The translations under genes were made by a program, and so were the position numbers. The notes below the pieces were generated by a model. That model did no database searches. It saw only the letters and a list, made by a program, of their open reading frames with translations, and was not told the DNA's origin. 64,000 nucleotides of DNA from Saccharospirillum sp039982735 (GTDB taxonomy: Bacteria > Pseudomonadota > Gammaproteobacteria > Pseudomonadales > Natronospirillaceae), in contig NZ_JBDWXV010000015.1 of the NCBI RefSeq assembly GCF_039982735.1, positions 62,001 to 126,000 of the forward strand, given 5' to 3'. Shown piece after piece: positions 15,178-24,222 of the stretch (positions are counted from its first letter, which is position 1; every line of letters begins with the position of its first letter).

Positions 15178-16888
15178 GTCACCCTCTGTTCGTCTGGCCG
15201 GGCGCATTCTGGCCGGGTTCGACCAGCACTATCAGATTTTCCGCTCTTACTGCCAGCGTGCCCATCAGGGCTTTTTGAACGCTCAATGGCTTGAGCTGCA
15301 AGCCATTCACCGAGACCGGGTCGACCTCTATGATGCCCAGGTCGACCTGTGCGTTCAGTCGCTGCGTGAATGCAATGAAGGTCTGGATCCAAAGCACTGG
15401 CAAGGTGTCAAACAACTGCTTAGTGAACAGCTGAGTCACCACCCACAGCCGGACCTGGCGGAAACCTTCTTCAACTCGGTCTTTTGCCGGCTGTTCGACC
15501 GCCGCTATTTCAACAATGAATACATCTTCGTCGAATCCGATGCACTGTGGCGGCATTATGAGACCGACGAAGACCTGGTGCGCCGCTACACGGTCGATGG
15601 CAATCTGGAAGCGACCATACTGCAACTGCTGAAAGACATGGACATCGGCCTGCCGTTCGAGAACGCCCACCGGGACGTCCGGCACCTGATTCACCGGTTC
15701 CGGACTCAGGAACCGGAGCTGGCCAAAACCGCCTCCAAATACAGCATCGACCTGATCACCACGCCGTTTTTTCGCAACAAGGCCTGTTATCTGATCGGGC
15801 GGTTGAACCTGTCCAACCGGACACTGCCCTTTATTGTGCCAGTGCTGAACAACGAAGACGGTTTCCTCTATGCCGACACCCTGCTGCTCGACAGCAATGC
15901 CATGGCCATCGTATTCGGCTTTGCCCGGGCCTATTTCTTTGTGGACACCGGCAGCCCCATGGCCATCGTCAATTTTTTGCGCAAGCTGATGCCCACCAAA
16001 ACCCGGGCCGAGCTCTACTCATCGATCGGGTTGCACAAGCAGGGGAAAACCCAGTTTTATCGCGAGCTGCTACAGCACATGGCGGTCAGCGACGATCAGT
16101 TCGAAATCGCACCGGGTATCAAGGGCATGGTGATGACGGTCTTTACCCTGCCCTCCTACCCCTATGTGTTCAAGATCATCAAAGACAAGTTTGCTCCCCA
16201 GAAAGACATGACGCGTCAGCATGTCAAAAACCAATATCACCGGGTCAAGCAGCACGATCGGGTGGGTCGCATGGCCGATACCTGGGAGTTTTCCAAGGTT
16301 GCTCTGCCTCTGGATCGCGTTTCGGAAGAGTTGCAGCAAGAGCTGGCTCGGGTGGCGGAATCGAGTATTCGCTTTGAAAACGACCAGTTGATCATCAACC
16401 ACTGCTACATCGAGCGCCGGATGATCCCGCTCAACCTCTATCTGGAAGACCCGACCCGGGAAACGCAACAGGAAGCCGTTCTCCGGGAATACGGCCAGGC
16501 TATACGGGAGCTGGCAGCGGCCAACATCTTTCCTGGTGACATGCTATTAAAGAATTTCGGGGTAACGCGCCACGGACGGGTGATTTTCTACGACTACGAT
16601 GAAATCGACTGGGTGACCAACTGCAATTTTCGCCGGATTCCGCCACCACGCTACCCGGAAGACGAAATGGCCAGTGAACCCTGGTACAGCGTGGCACCGA
16701 ACGATATTTTTCCGGAAGAGTTTGCCACCTTCCTCTTCAACGAAGCCCGGCTGGAGCGCTACTTTGTGACTTACCACGCCGCCTTGCTGGATGCAGACTA
16801 CTGGCGCGGGGTTCAAGATGAACTGAACGCGGGTGTGGTCGCCGATATTTTTCCCTACCCCGACCACATCCGCCTGAGCCGCCCCTGA
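15164..16888 (+). CDS. aceK: Isocitrate dehydrogenase kinase/phosphatase
   Basis: A 574-residue bifunctional enzyme that phosphorylates isocitrate dehydrogenase to divert isocitrate into the glyoxylate shunt and reverses this by dephosphorylation. Family landmarks include SIGLHKQGKTQFYREL, the nucleotide-binding APGIKGMVMTVF and FGVTRHGRVIFYDYDEI with the catalytic Asp pair. Length is standard. The frame is open ten codons further upstream, but ATG 15164 has GGAAGAAAAAG before it and begins with the expected short leader. No aceA or aceB is nearby, unlike enterobacterial aceBAK, which is common outside enterobacteria. Confidence 0.95.
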   Translation: MSTTESPSVRLAGRILAGFDQHYQIFRSYCQRAHQGFLNAQWLELQAIHRDRVDLYDAQVDLCVQSLRECNEGLDPKHWQGVKQLLSEQLSHHPQPDLAETFFNSVFCRLFDRRYFNNEYIFVESDALWRHYETDEDLVRRYTVDGNLEATILQLLKDMDIGLPFENAHRDVRHLIHRFRTQEPELAKTASKYSIDLITTPFFRNKACYLIGRLNLSNRTLPFIVPVLNNEDGFLYADTLLLDSNAMAIVFGFARAYFFVDTGSPMAIVNFLRKLMPTKTRAELYSSIGLHKQGKTQFYRELLQHMAVSDDQFEIAPGIKGMVMTVFTLPSYPYVFKIIKDKFAPQKDMTRQHVKNQYHRVKQHDRVGRMADTWEFSKVALPLDRVSEELQQELARVAESSIRFENDQLIINHCYIERRMIPLNLYLEDPTRETQQEAVLREYGQAIRELAAANIFPGDMLLKNFGVTRHGRVIFYDYDEIDWVTNCNFRRIPPPRYPEDEMASEPWYSVAPNDIFPEEFATFLFNEARLERYFVTYHAALLDADYWRGVQDELNAGVVADIFPYPDHIRLSRP

Positions 16889-16919
16889 CAGGCGACGGCA
16901 AGCCAGTACTTCGTGCGCG

Positions 16920-17414
16920 TCAGTTCTGCTCGTTACGAGGTTGAGGCACCAGCCTGCCTGCCGTTTGCAGCGACAGGGTTCCGTATTGCTCTGCGCTGAT
17001 CACAAAGCGGCCACAGTCAGCACCGCCGGAGGCCTGGCACTCACCCAGCCCTTCAATCGTCGCTTCTGGTGTCAGTTCCAGAATACGCCGGTCTTCGGTG
17101 ACACAGACCATTTTGCCGGCTTCCAGCTGTGCCGCGTCACCCCCGAGCGATACCCGCACCGACATCAGACAGTGGCGTGGCAACGCCTCACTCAGTGCGC
17201 CCTCCGGGCTGCCATCGTCTTCGGGCTGAACCGTGACCGTCCCAGATTCCGTCAGGGTCTGGTCCACCAACGGCACCAGGCGAATTTTTGCCGTCTCAGA
17301 AAGGGCGATGGCTGCCTCCCCTGAGCCTTCCGTTTCCGCCACCGCCGAACCGGCCAGAACCAGCATCAGCATGCCAACCGACCAGCTCAGCGATTTCTCA
17401 AAAGGCGCTTTCAT
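16920..17414 (-). CDS. Secreted four-cysteine protein of unknown function
   Basis: A 164-residue protein with a clear signal peptide (residues 1-26, SVGMLMLVLAGSAVA cut before ETEG). The mature part holds four cysteines (in RHCLM, MVCVTE, GECQA and ADCGRF), suggesting two disulfides in the periplasm. I do not recognise a family. A much longer open frame exists upstream, but it lacks a start signal; GTGAGG lies just before the ATG at 17414. It is convergent with aceK, with 31 bases between stops. Nothing in the sequence indicates substrate or partner. Confidence 0.65.
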   Translation of the reverse strand: MKAPFEKSLSWSVGMLMLVLAGSAVAETEGSGEAAIALSETAKIRLVPLVDQTLTESGTVTVQPEDDGSPEGALSEALPRHCLMSVRVSLGGDAAQLEAGKMVCVTEDRRILELTPEATIEGLGECQASGGADCGRFVISAEQYGTLSLQTAGRLVPQPRNEQN

Positions 17415-17552
17415 GTTCATCCTCACGTCAGTAAACCGATAAAAACGGCGCCAGTTTACCAGAATCAGAAGCATCAGGCAGACCTCATGCCTTGCCAACA
17501 CGAAAAGATTCGGTACACAATGAAACGCACCTTTCCAGGATGACGATGTCCC

Positions 17553-17690
17553 ATGTATAAAAAGCTTCTGCTCTTTCTGCTGGTTGTCACTGCGGTGGTA
17601 GCTGCACTGGTTTATTACGACCGGAACCGGACCAACCCCTGGGGGTCTGACGTATTCTTCGGCTCCCTTGGCATGGTGTTCGGGGCCTGA
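17553..17690 (+). CDS. Small single-pass membrane protein, 45 aa
   Basis: A short frame encoding 45 residues: MYKKLLLFLLVVTAVVAAL, then a short polar tail ending GSLGMVFGA. The first 22 residues form one membrane segment or an uncleaved signal anchor after a basic start (YKK), and the tail has a charged DRNR turn. AGGA lies 12 bases upstream of the ATG, which is longer than ideal. It sits alone between divergent and downstream genes, 170 bases before glgC. Plausible as a real small membrane protein but unsupported by homology that I can name. Confidence 0.45.
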   Translation: MYKKLLLFLLVVTAVVAALVYYDRNRTNPWGSDVFFGSLGMVFGA

Positions 17691-17863
17691 CACCCGTGTA
17701 TTTAGAAAAAATTAAGCAAGAAACTAACGGCAAATCAATGCGCTTTTGCCTACACTGATTTTGAACAGCTATCGCCAAACACTCACCTGCCGGCCGTCTC
17801 AGGACTCATTGGCAGGTCAGGCGCATCACACAACAACAAGACAGACTGAAAAAGGGATACATT

Positions 17864-19099
17864 ATGTCCGGCATACTCTCGATGATTCTGGCCGGTGGCG
17901 AGGGCACCCGCCTGGCACCGCTTACTTCGGTCCGAGCAAAACCGGCGGTACCGTTCGGCGGCAACTACCGCATCATAGACTTCGTGTTGAACAACTTCGT
18001 CAACTCGGATCTGCTGCAAATTTTCGTTCTGACCCAGTTCAAATCCCATTCGCTGATGAAGCACATGAGCCGGCGCTGGCGCGTGACCGGGCTGACCAAC
18101 CGGTTCATCGACCCGATACCGGCCCAGATGCAAATGGGCAAGCACTGGTACCAGGGCACCGCCGATGCCATTTATCAGAACATCGAACTCATTGAAGGCA
18201 TGGATCCGGAAGTTGTCTGCGTGTTCGGGGGCGACCACATCTACAAGATGGATGTCCGCCAGATGGTGGAATTTCACCGCGGTTTCGACGACGCCAAGCT
18301 CACCGTTGCAGCCATTCCGGTTCACATCAGCCAGGCCGACCAGTTTGGCATCATCGAAATCGATGAAAACAACAAGATGATTGGCTTTCAGGAAAAGCCA
18401 AAAAAAGACCCGAAAACCATTCCCGGCCGACCCGACTACGTGCTGGCCAGCATGGGCAACTATGTCTTCGACGCGCCCACCATGGTGCAGTGCCTGAGAG
18501 AAGACGCCGAAAGCTCCGATTCCGTGCACGACTTCGGCCACAACATCATTCCCGACCTGTACAAGGCCGGTGTGGTGTACGTCTATGACTTCTCAACCAA
18601 CGTGATCCGCGGTGAGCTGGAACACACCAGCGGTTACTGGCGAGATGTGGGCACACTCGATTCCCTGTACGAAGCGAACATGGATTTGCTGGCAGTCGAG
18701 CCCCCCTTCGACCTTTACAACAAGCACTGGCCGCTGCGCAGCTACCATCCGGCCGTTCCGCCCGCCAAGTTCGTACACGACGAAGCCAACAGGACTGGCC
18801 AGGCGATCAGCTCCATTGTATCCGGCGGCTGTATCATCTCCGGTAGCATCGTGCACCGCAGTATTCTGGGCTACAACTGCCATGTTCACAGCCATGCCTA
18901 TGTCGACAATTGCGTGATGATGGGCAACAACGACATCGGTCGCGGTTGCCGCATACGCCGCGCCATCATCGATAAGAACGTGAACATTGCTCCGGGTACG
19001 GTTATCGGCGAAGACCCCGAGCACGATCGCCAGCGCTTCCACGTTTCGCCGAACGGCATCATCACCATTCCAAAAGGAGCCCAGGTTGGCTTCGAATAA
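17864..19099 (+). CDS. glgC: Glucose-1-phosphate adenylyltransferase
   Basis: A 411-residue enzyme making ADP-glucose from ATP and glucose 1-phosphate, the committed step of bacterial glycogen synthesis. The N-terminal nucleotidyltransferase domain has LAGGEGTRLAPLT (9-21), KPAVPFGG, FGGDHIYKMD and the substrate-site QEKPK. A C-terminal left-handed beta-helix (from about 300) carries hexapeptide-type repeats. The family is usually allosterically controlled by glycolytic intermediates such as fructose 1,6-bisphosphate or AMP. It overlaps glgA by 14 bases. The ribosome binding site AAGGGA lies before the ATG. Confidence 0.95.
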   Translation: MSGILSMILAGGEGTRLAPLTSVRAKPAVPFGGNYRIIDFVLNNFVNSDLLQIFVLTQFKSHSLMKHMSRRWRVTGLTNRFIDPIPAQMQMGKHWYQGTADAIYQNIELIEGMDPEVVCVFGGDHIYKMDVRQMVEFHRGFDDAKLTVAAIPVHISQADQFGIIEIDENNKMIGFQEKPKKDPKTIPGRPDYVLASMGNYVFDAPTMVQCLREDAESSDSVHDFGHNIIPDLYKAGVVYVYDFSTNVIRGELEHTSGYWRDVGTLDSLYEANMDLLAVEPPFDLYNKHWPLRSYHPAVPPAKFVHDEANRTGQAISSIVSGGCIISGSIVHRSILGYNCHVHSHAYVDNCVMMGNNDIGRGCRIRRAIIDKNVNIAPGTVIGEDPEHDRQRFHVSPNGIITIPKGAQVGFE

Positions 19100-20570
19100 A
19101 TCCCCCCTGAAGGTTCTAGTCATTGCCTCTGAAGTCGAGGGGTTGGTAAAAACAGGCGGGCTGGCCGATGTCGCCCGCGCCCTGCCAGCCGAGCTGGTGC
19201 GTCTCGGGCATGACGTCCGACTGATTACGCCCGCCTATGCCAAAACCCGTGCCGTCTGGTCGCAGTGGCCGCACCAGAGTCTTTGTGTTCATCTGAATGC
19301 GTTCGAGGAAACCTGGGTGGCCACCCGCACCGGCGAGCACCAGGGCATACCCACTGTGCAGATCGAGCACAGCGACAGCTTCGACCGCCCGGGTATTTAT
19401 GACAACGGTGCCACGCCTTATGAAGACAACGCCCGGCGCTTTGCCCTGCTCAGCAAAGGGGCCTTGCAGTGGTGCCGCGACAACGACTGGCAACCCGATA
19501 TTGTGCACGCCAATGACTGGCAAGCTGCTCTGGCCTGCTTTTATCTGGCCGAGCACTTTCGCTATGACCCCTTCTTTGCTCACAGCCGTTCCGTTCTGAC
19601 GCTCCACAATGCGGCGTATCAGGGACAATGCAGCTCTGGCTGGTTACGAACTCTGGGTATTCACGAACAGTTTTTCCACCCGGGTGCCTTCGAGGACCAC
19701 GGCCAGATCAACCTGCTCAAGGGCGGGATTCGGTTTGCCGATGCCATCAACGCGGTCAGCCCGGGTTACGCAGGTGAATTGCTCAGCGATCTCGGCAGCC
19801 ACGGACTGGGGCCCATCTTCCGTGAACGGGCCGACGCCCTGAGCGGTATTCTCAACGGCTGTGACTATGGTCAATGGTCGCCGGAAACCGACCCGGACCT
19901 ACCGACACATTTCAGCAGCCCGAACGATGGCGGTAAAGCCCGCTGCAAAGCGTTGCTGAAACAGGAACTTGGGCTTGCAGAAGGCGACGCCCCCTTGCTG
20001 GTGTCGATCAGCCGGCTGGCCGATCAGAAAGGCTTTAATCTGTTGATTCCAGCGCTGTGGGAAACCTTGCGCCGTACCGATGCCCAGGTTGCCCTGCTCG
20101 GTTCGGGCGATGTGAACCTGGCGGCCCAACTGCACCGGCTGGCACGGGAATACCCTACACGGGTCGCCTTCGTGGAGGGCTACGACAATGCCCTGGCTCA
20201 TCGGCTCGAAGCCGGCGGCGACGCGTTTCTGATGCCCTCGATTTTCGAGCCATGTGGGTTGAACCAAATTTACAGCCTGCGCTACGCCACCCTGCCCCTG
20301 GTGCGGGCAGTCGGAGGCCTGAAAGACACGGTCGTCCCGCTGGCCGACGATGGCACCAATGCCAGCAAGGCAACCGGGTTCATGTTTGCCGACCCAACAC
20401 CGGACGCCCTGATCAGCGAATTGCACCGTTTGATTCGTGTCTATCAGGAACAGCCAGAAGTCTGGCTTGGCATGCAACGCACCGCCATGAAACAGCGCTT
20501 TGAATGGGCAACAGCGGCCAAAGCCTATGTCAGTCTGTACCGAAAACTGCTGAAAGTACCCCGACATTGA
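19086..20570 (+). CDS. glgA: Glycogen synthase (ADP-glucose, GT5)
   Basis: A 494-residue GT-B glycosyltransferase that extends alpha-1,4-glucan from ADP-glucose. The N-terminal KTGGLADVARALP binds ADP-glucose, HANDWQAAL lies mid-domain, and the C-terminal FEPCGLNQIYSLRY holds the retaining GT E-x7-E pair. The frame is open before 19086, but the TTG there follows AAGGAG at ideal spacing and gives the normal N-terminus (LASNKSPLKVLVIASE). It therefore starts with TTG inside the end of glgC, a coupled pair. Branching enzyme, phosphorylase and debranching enzyme are not in this window. Confidence 0.94.
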   Translation: MASNKSPLKVLVIASEVEGLVKTGGLADVARALPAELVRLGHDVRLITPAYAKTRAVWSQWPHQSLCVHLNAFEETWVATRTGEHQGIPTVQIEHSDSFDRPGIYDNGATPYEDNARRFALLSKGALQWCRDNDWQPDIVHANDWQAALACFYLAEHFRYDPFFAHSRSVLTLHNAAYQGQCSSGWLRTLGIHEQFFHPGAFEDHGQINLLKGGIRFADAINAVSPGYAGELLSDLGSHGLGPIFRERADALSGILNGCDYGQWSPETDPDLPTHFSSPNDGGKARCKALLKQELGLAEGDAPLLVSISRLADQKGFNLLIPALWETLRRTDAQVALLGSGDVNLAAQLHRLAREYPTRVAFVEGYDNALAHRLEAGGDAFLMPSIFEPCGLNQIYSLRYATLPLVRAVGGLKDTVVPLADDGTNASKATGFMFADPTPDALISELHRLIRVYQEQPEVWLGMQRTAMKQRFEWATAAKAYVSLYRKLLKVPRH

Positions 20571-20595
20571 AGCATGTCCATTCGCAGCTCTGGCA

Positions 20596-21771
20596 CTACC
20601 CCTGGCTGCGGATGGGCTTGAACCCAAAATAGGCCAGCAAGGTGGCCACCAGCGCCATAGCAGCGGCAAACCAATACACAATGCCGGTGCCCTGCCACAG
20701 CCAACCGGCAATCAGGTTGCCGCAGATCAGCCCAACACCCATGCCCATCGAGACATACAGGCCCTGGCCAAGCCCTTGTCGGCTAGGAGGGAACAGCCGC
20801 CCTACCCGGTGAATCGCAACCGAGTGCACCACGCCAAACGTCAGGGCGTGCATGCCCTGAATCAGCAATGCCGAGGCGAAGCTTTGCTCCAAATTGGCCA
20901 GCAGAATCCAGCGTACCACCGTAATGCCCAGGGCAAAAACAATCAGCAGCCGCTCACTGAAGCGTTGAAACCAGCCAGCAATAAACAGAAACACCACAAT
21001 TTCACATATAGAGCCGAAGCTGATCAGAAACCCGATGGTCGTTGCACTGAAGCCCCGGTCTTTCAAGAACAGATCAAAGAAAGTGTTGTAGGGCGCCAGG
21101 CCCAGTTGCCACAGAAACACAACCGCCATCAATACAACCACCTGTGGCCAGTCGATAAAGGCATTTTCAAGCCCTTTTGAGGCTTTTCTGTCTTCAGCGC
21201 GCAACCGGGTCTCTTTCGGAATAAGCCAGGTGGAGGCCCACATCAGACCACAGAGCACGGCGCCGATGACAGGTAAAATGGTGACCGGATACCGGTCCAA
21301 TGCTGCACCCAGCGTCCAGACAATCACCACATAACCGGCCGAGCCCCAGAGACGGATCTGACCATAGCGGGACCGGTCTTTGCCCAGAACGTTTAGCGCC
21401 ACCCCCTCCATCTGAGGTAACACCGCCGACATAAAGACGCCAAAAAGCCCGAATACCGTCAGATACCAGAAAAAATCGCCGCTTTTTAAAGCCAACAGGT
21501 AAAAAACACCCATCAGCACGTAGCCTATGCGAATCAGCGGCAGGCGCTGACCGGTTCGGTCACTGATGAGGGTAAACAGAAAGGGGGCAAAAACGTTAAC
21601 ACCGAAAACCGTGGCAACGATGACGCCAATTTGCTGGGGTGTCAGCCCCTGAGCGGTAAGATAACGCGCCAGATAAGGGGTAAAAACGCCGAACAACGTG
21701 AAATAGGCGGCGTACATCGGCGACAACCGTCGCGATTTCTGAGCAAAACTCAGTGTGGTGATGTCGGTCAT
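20596..21771 (-). CDS. MFS transporter, HcaT/LacY-like
   Basis: A 391-residue protein with 12 predicted membrane segments. The N-terminal block YAAYFTLFGVFTPYLARYL and the loop motif FTLISDRTGQRLPLIRIGYV fit the MFS_1-like group containing HcaT (phenylpropionate) and related proton symporters. The frame is open 29 codons upstream, but ATG 21771 has AAGGA at good spacing and starts the membrane domain. It converges with glgA at 25 bases. The substrate cannot be told from sequence. Confidence 0.8.
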   Translation of the reverse strand: MTDITTLSFAQKSRRLSPMYAAYFTLFGVFTPYLARYLTAQGLTPQQIGVIVATVFGVNVFAPFLFTLISDRTGQRLPLIRIGYVLMGVFYLLALKSGDFFWYLTVFGLFGVFMSAVLPQMEGVALNVLGKDRSRYGQIRLWGSAGYVVIVWTLGAALDRYPVTILPVIGAVLCGLMWASTWLIPKETRLRAEDRKASKGLENAFIDWPQVVVLMAVVFLWQLGLAPYNTFFDLFLKDRGFSATTIGFLISFGSICEIVVFLFIAGWFQRFSERLLIVFALGITVVRWILLANLEQSFASALLIQGMHALTFGVVHSVAIHRVGRLFPPSRQGLGQGLYVSMGMGVGLICGNLIAGWLWQGTGIVYWFAAAMALVATLLAYFGFKPIRSQG

Positions 21772-21835
21772 AAAATCCTTGTCGGGAAACAAAAACCGGT
21801 TAGGGGAGGCTCGACGATAAAGGGTAAAGCGTAGA

Positions 21836-22363
21836 TCAAGATTCGGGCTTTGCAGCACCAGCGGTCTGCTTCAGCGCCTTCTGGCGGGCACGCCGCTCGG
21901 CAAAGAAGTCAGACATCAGGGTCGAACATTCTTCGGCGAGAATGCCACCGGTCACGTCAATACGGTGATTGTAGGGGCCGTTATGCAACAGATTCAGATT
22001 GGAAGCAACCGCGCCACTCTTGGGCTCGACCGCGCCATATACCAACCGTGCTATGCGGCTGTGCACCAGCAAACCGGTGCACATGGTACAGGGTTCGACC
22101 GTTACATACAGCGTCGCACCCGGCAAACGGTAGTTCCCAACCGCGAGACACGCCTGTCGGATGGCCTGCATTTCGGCATGCTGACTCGGGTCCAGTGAAC
22201 CGATCGGGCGATTATAGCCCGAAGCGATCACCTCGCCATCGAGCACCACGACCGCGCCAACCGGCACTTCGCCTTCGGCGGCTGCCAGCCGGGCCTGGCT
22301 GAGTGCCAACCGCATAGCAGACCTGTCATCCAACTTACCCGCGTCGTTACCGGCCACACTCAC
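21836..22363 (-). CDS. tadA: tRNA-specific adenosine deaminase
   Basis: A zinc deaminase that converts wobble adenosine 34 to inosine in tRNA-Arg(ACG). The zinc site is HAEMQA and PCTMC, and the proton shuttle Glu is in HAE. The RPIGSLDPSQHAE loop and the NHRIDVTGGILAEEC segment are TadA-like. The frame extends to an ATG at 22441, but the GTG at 22363, or the next one at 22357, directly follows GAGGGAG. It also gives the usual spacing of about 15 residues before the first helix, so I place the start there (about 175 residues). The start is the uncertain part; the identity is firm. Confidence 0.88.
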   Translation of the reverse strand: MSVAGNDAGKLDDRSAMRLALSQARLAAAEGEVPVGAVVVLDGEVIASGYNRPIGSLDPSQHAEMQAIRQACLAVGNYRLPGATLYVTVEPCTMCTGLLVHSRIARLVYGAVEPKSGAVASNLNLLHNGPYNHRIDVTGGILAEECSTLMSDFFAERRARQKALKQTAGAAKPES

Positions 22364-22561
22364 TACTCCCTCAATACCGACTACCGCCAACCCAGACCAG
22401 AGTAGATCCTGGCGTAAAACGATCAAACTTGACGGCGACATGCCGTGTTGCGGTGAGCTTGGCTGGTATGCTCACCGCATTCGGCTGACTACTCCGGACT
22501 GATCGGCTCGTTACCGGCGGCATTCAAACCGTTCAGTTCACGCAGATACATCAGCGATCTG

Positions 22562-24139
22562 TCATTCCCACTCAATGGTCGCTGGCGGCTTTCCGGAAAT
22601 GTCATACACCACTCGTGAGACACCGGATATTTCATTGATAATGCGGTTACTCACCCGCTCCATCATTTCATACGGCAGGTGTGCCCAGCGGGCCGTCATG
22701 AAGTCGATGGTTTCCACCGCCCGAACGGCGATGACCCATTCATAACGGCGGCCATCGCCGACGACGCCGACGGATTTGACGGGCAGGAACACCGCAAAGG
22801 CCTGGGACGTTTTGTGGTACCAGTCGGCACGGTGCAGTTCTTCGATGAAAATAGCATCGGCTTCGCGCAGCAGGTCGGCGTATTCTTTCTTAACTTCGCC
22901 GAGAATGCGCACGCCCAGGCCCGGGCCCGGGAAGGGGTGGCGGTAGACCATGTCGTAATGCAAGCCGAGTTCCAGGCCGATTTTGCGCACTTCGTCCTTG
23001 AACAGTTCGCGCAGCGGTTCGACCAGTTTCAGGGCCATCTCTTCCGGTAAGCCACCGACGTTGTGGTGGGATTTAATAACGTGCGCCTTGCCAGTCTTTG
23101 AAGCGGCTGATTCGATGACATCCGGGTAGATTGTGCCCTGAGCCAGGAAGGCGACGTCGTGAATTTTTGAGGCTTCTTCATCGAACACTTCAATGAACTG
23201 ATGGCCGATGATCTTGCGCTTCTTTTCCGGGTCGGCTTCGCCGGCCAGGGCATTCAGGAAACGTTCTTCGGCGTTAACGCGGATGACTTTAACGCCCATT
23301 TCGCGAGCAAAAGTGGCCATGACCTGGTCGCCTTCGTTCTTGCGAAGCAGGCCATTGTCGACGAACACGCAAGTCAGTTGGTCGCCAATGGCTTTGTGCA
23401 ACAGCGCTGCTACAACGGATGAATCCACACCGCCGGACAAACCCAGCAGTACATGCTGGCTTCCCACCTGTTCGCGCACCTTGTCGACCAGATCGTCGAT
23501 GATATTGGCGGGTGTCCAGAGCGCATCAAGGCCACACAGGGTTCGCACAAAACGCTCCAGAATTTCCAGACCTTTCAGGGTGTGGGTCACTTCCGGGTGG
23601 AACTGGACGCCGTAGAAGCGGCGCTCATCGTCGGCCATACCGGCAATGGGGCAGCTTGGGGTCGAGGCCATCAGCGAGAAGCCTTCCGGCATGGCGCTGA
23701 CCTTGTCGCCATGGCTCATCCAGACATCCAGAAAGCTCAATTCGCCTGAGTTGCGATCGTTCAGGCCATCGAGCAGGCGTGAAGCGGTATCGACCTGCAC
23801 CTCGGCATAGCCGAACTCCTGTTCTTTGGACCCAATCACCGAGCCGCCCAGCTGTTCGGCCATGGTTTGCATGCCATAGCAGATACCCAGCACCGGCACG
23901 CCCAGTTCAAACACGGCCTGGGGCGCGCGCGGAGAATCCTTGGCGTGAACCGATTCCGGGCCGCCAGAAATGATGATGCCGTTCGGGTTGAACTCGCGGA
24001 CTTCATCATCGGTCATGTCGTACGGGCGGATTTCGCAATAAACGCCAATTTCGCGCACTCGGCGGCCGATCAACTGGGTGTACTGGGATCCGAAATCGAG
24101 AATGAGGATGTTCTGGGCATGAATGTCGAGGTGGCTCAT
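22562..24139 (-). CDS. guaA: GMP synthase (glutamine-hydrolysing)
   Basis: A 525-residue enzyme of guanine nucleotide synthesis, amidating XMP to GMP. The N-terminal class I glutamine amidotransferase has nucleophile Cys in GICYGMQTMA and the His/Glu pair in FHPEVTHT. The ATP pyrophosphatase domain has the P-loop LGLSGGVDSSVV, and the C-terminal dimerisation domain ends KPPATIEWE. Length is standard. It follows guaB by 83 bases, with a hairpin between them, so guaA may be expressed partly from read-through. Confidence 0.97.
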   Translation of the reverse strand: MSHLDIHAQNILILDFGSQYTQLIGRRVREIGVYCEIRPYDMTDDEVREFNPNGIIISGGPESVHAKDSPRAPQAVFELGVPVLGICYGMQTMAEQLGGSVIGSKEQEFGYAEVQVDTASRLLDGLNDRNSGELSFLDVWMSHGDKVSAMPEGFSLMASTPSCPIAGMADDERRFYGVQFHPEVTHTLKGLEILERFVRTLCGLDALWTPANIIDDLVDKVREQVGSQHVLLGLSGGVDSSVVAALLHKAIGDQLTCVFVDNGLLRKNEGDQVMATFAREMGVKVIRVNAEERFLNALAGEADPEKKRKIIGHQFIEVFDEEASKIHDVAFLAQGTIYPDVIESAASKTGKAHVIKSHHNVGGLPEEMALKLVEPLRELFKDEVRKIGLELGLHYDMVYRHPFPGPGLGVRILGEVKKEYADLLREADAIFIEELHRADWYHKTSQAFAVFLPVKSVGVVGDGRRYEWVIAVRAVETIDFMTARWAHLPYEMMERVSNRIINEISGVSRVVYDISGKPPATIEWE

Positions 24140-24180
24140 GGCGGGTTCCGGCTGGTTGTTCTGAATGAGGTTTGATTCGA

Positions 24181-24211
24181 ATTAAACAACAAAGCGGCCC
24201 GCGGGCCGCTC
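24181..24211 (-). terminator. Terminator-like hairpin between guaB and guaA
   Basis: A perfect self-complementary sequence AGCGGCCCGCGGGCCGCT (24194-24211) lies 12 bases after the guaB stop. On the minus strand it is followed by TTTGTTGTTTAATT. The interrupted T tract suggests partial termination within the guaBA operon, or mRNA end protection. Confidence 0.6.
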
Positions 24212-24222
24212 TTGAGTCGGGC

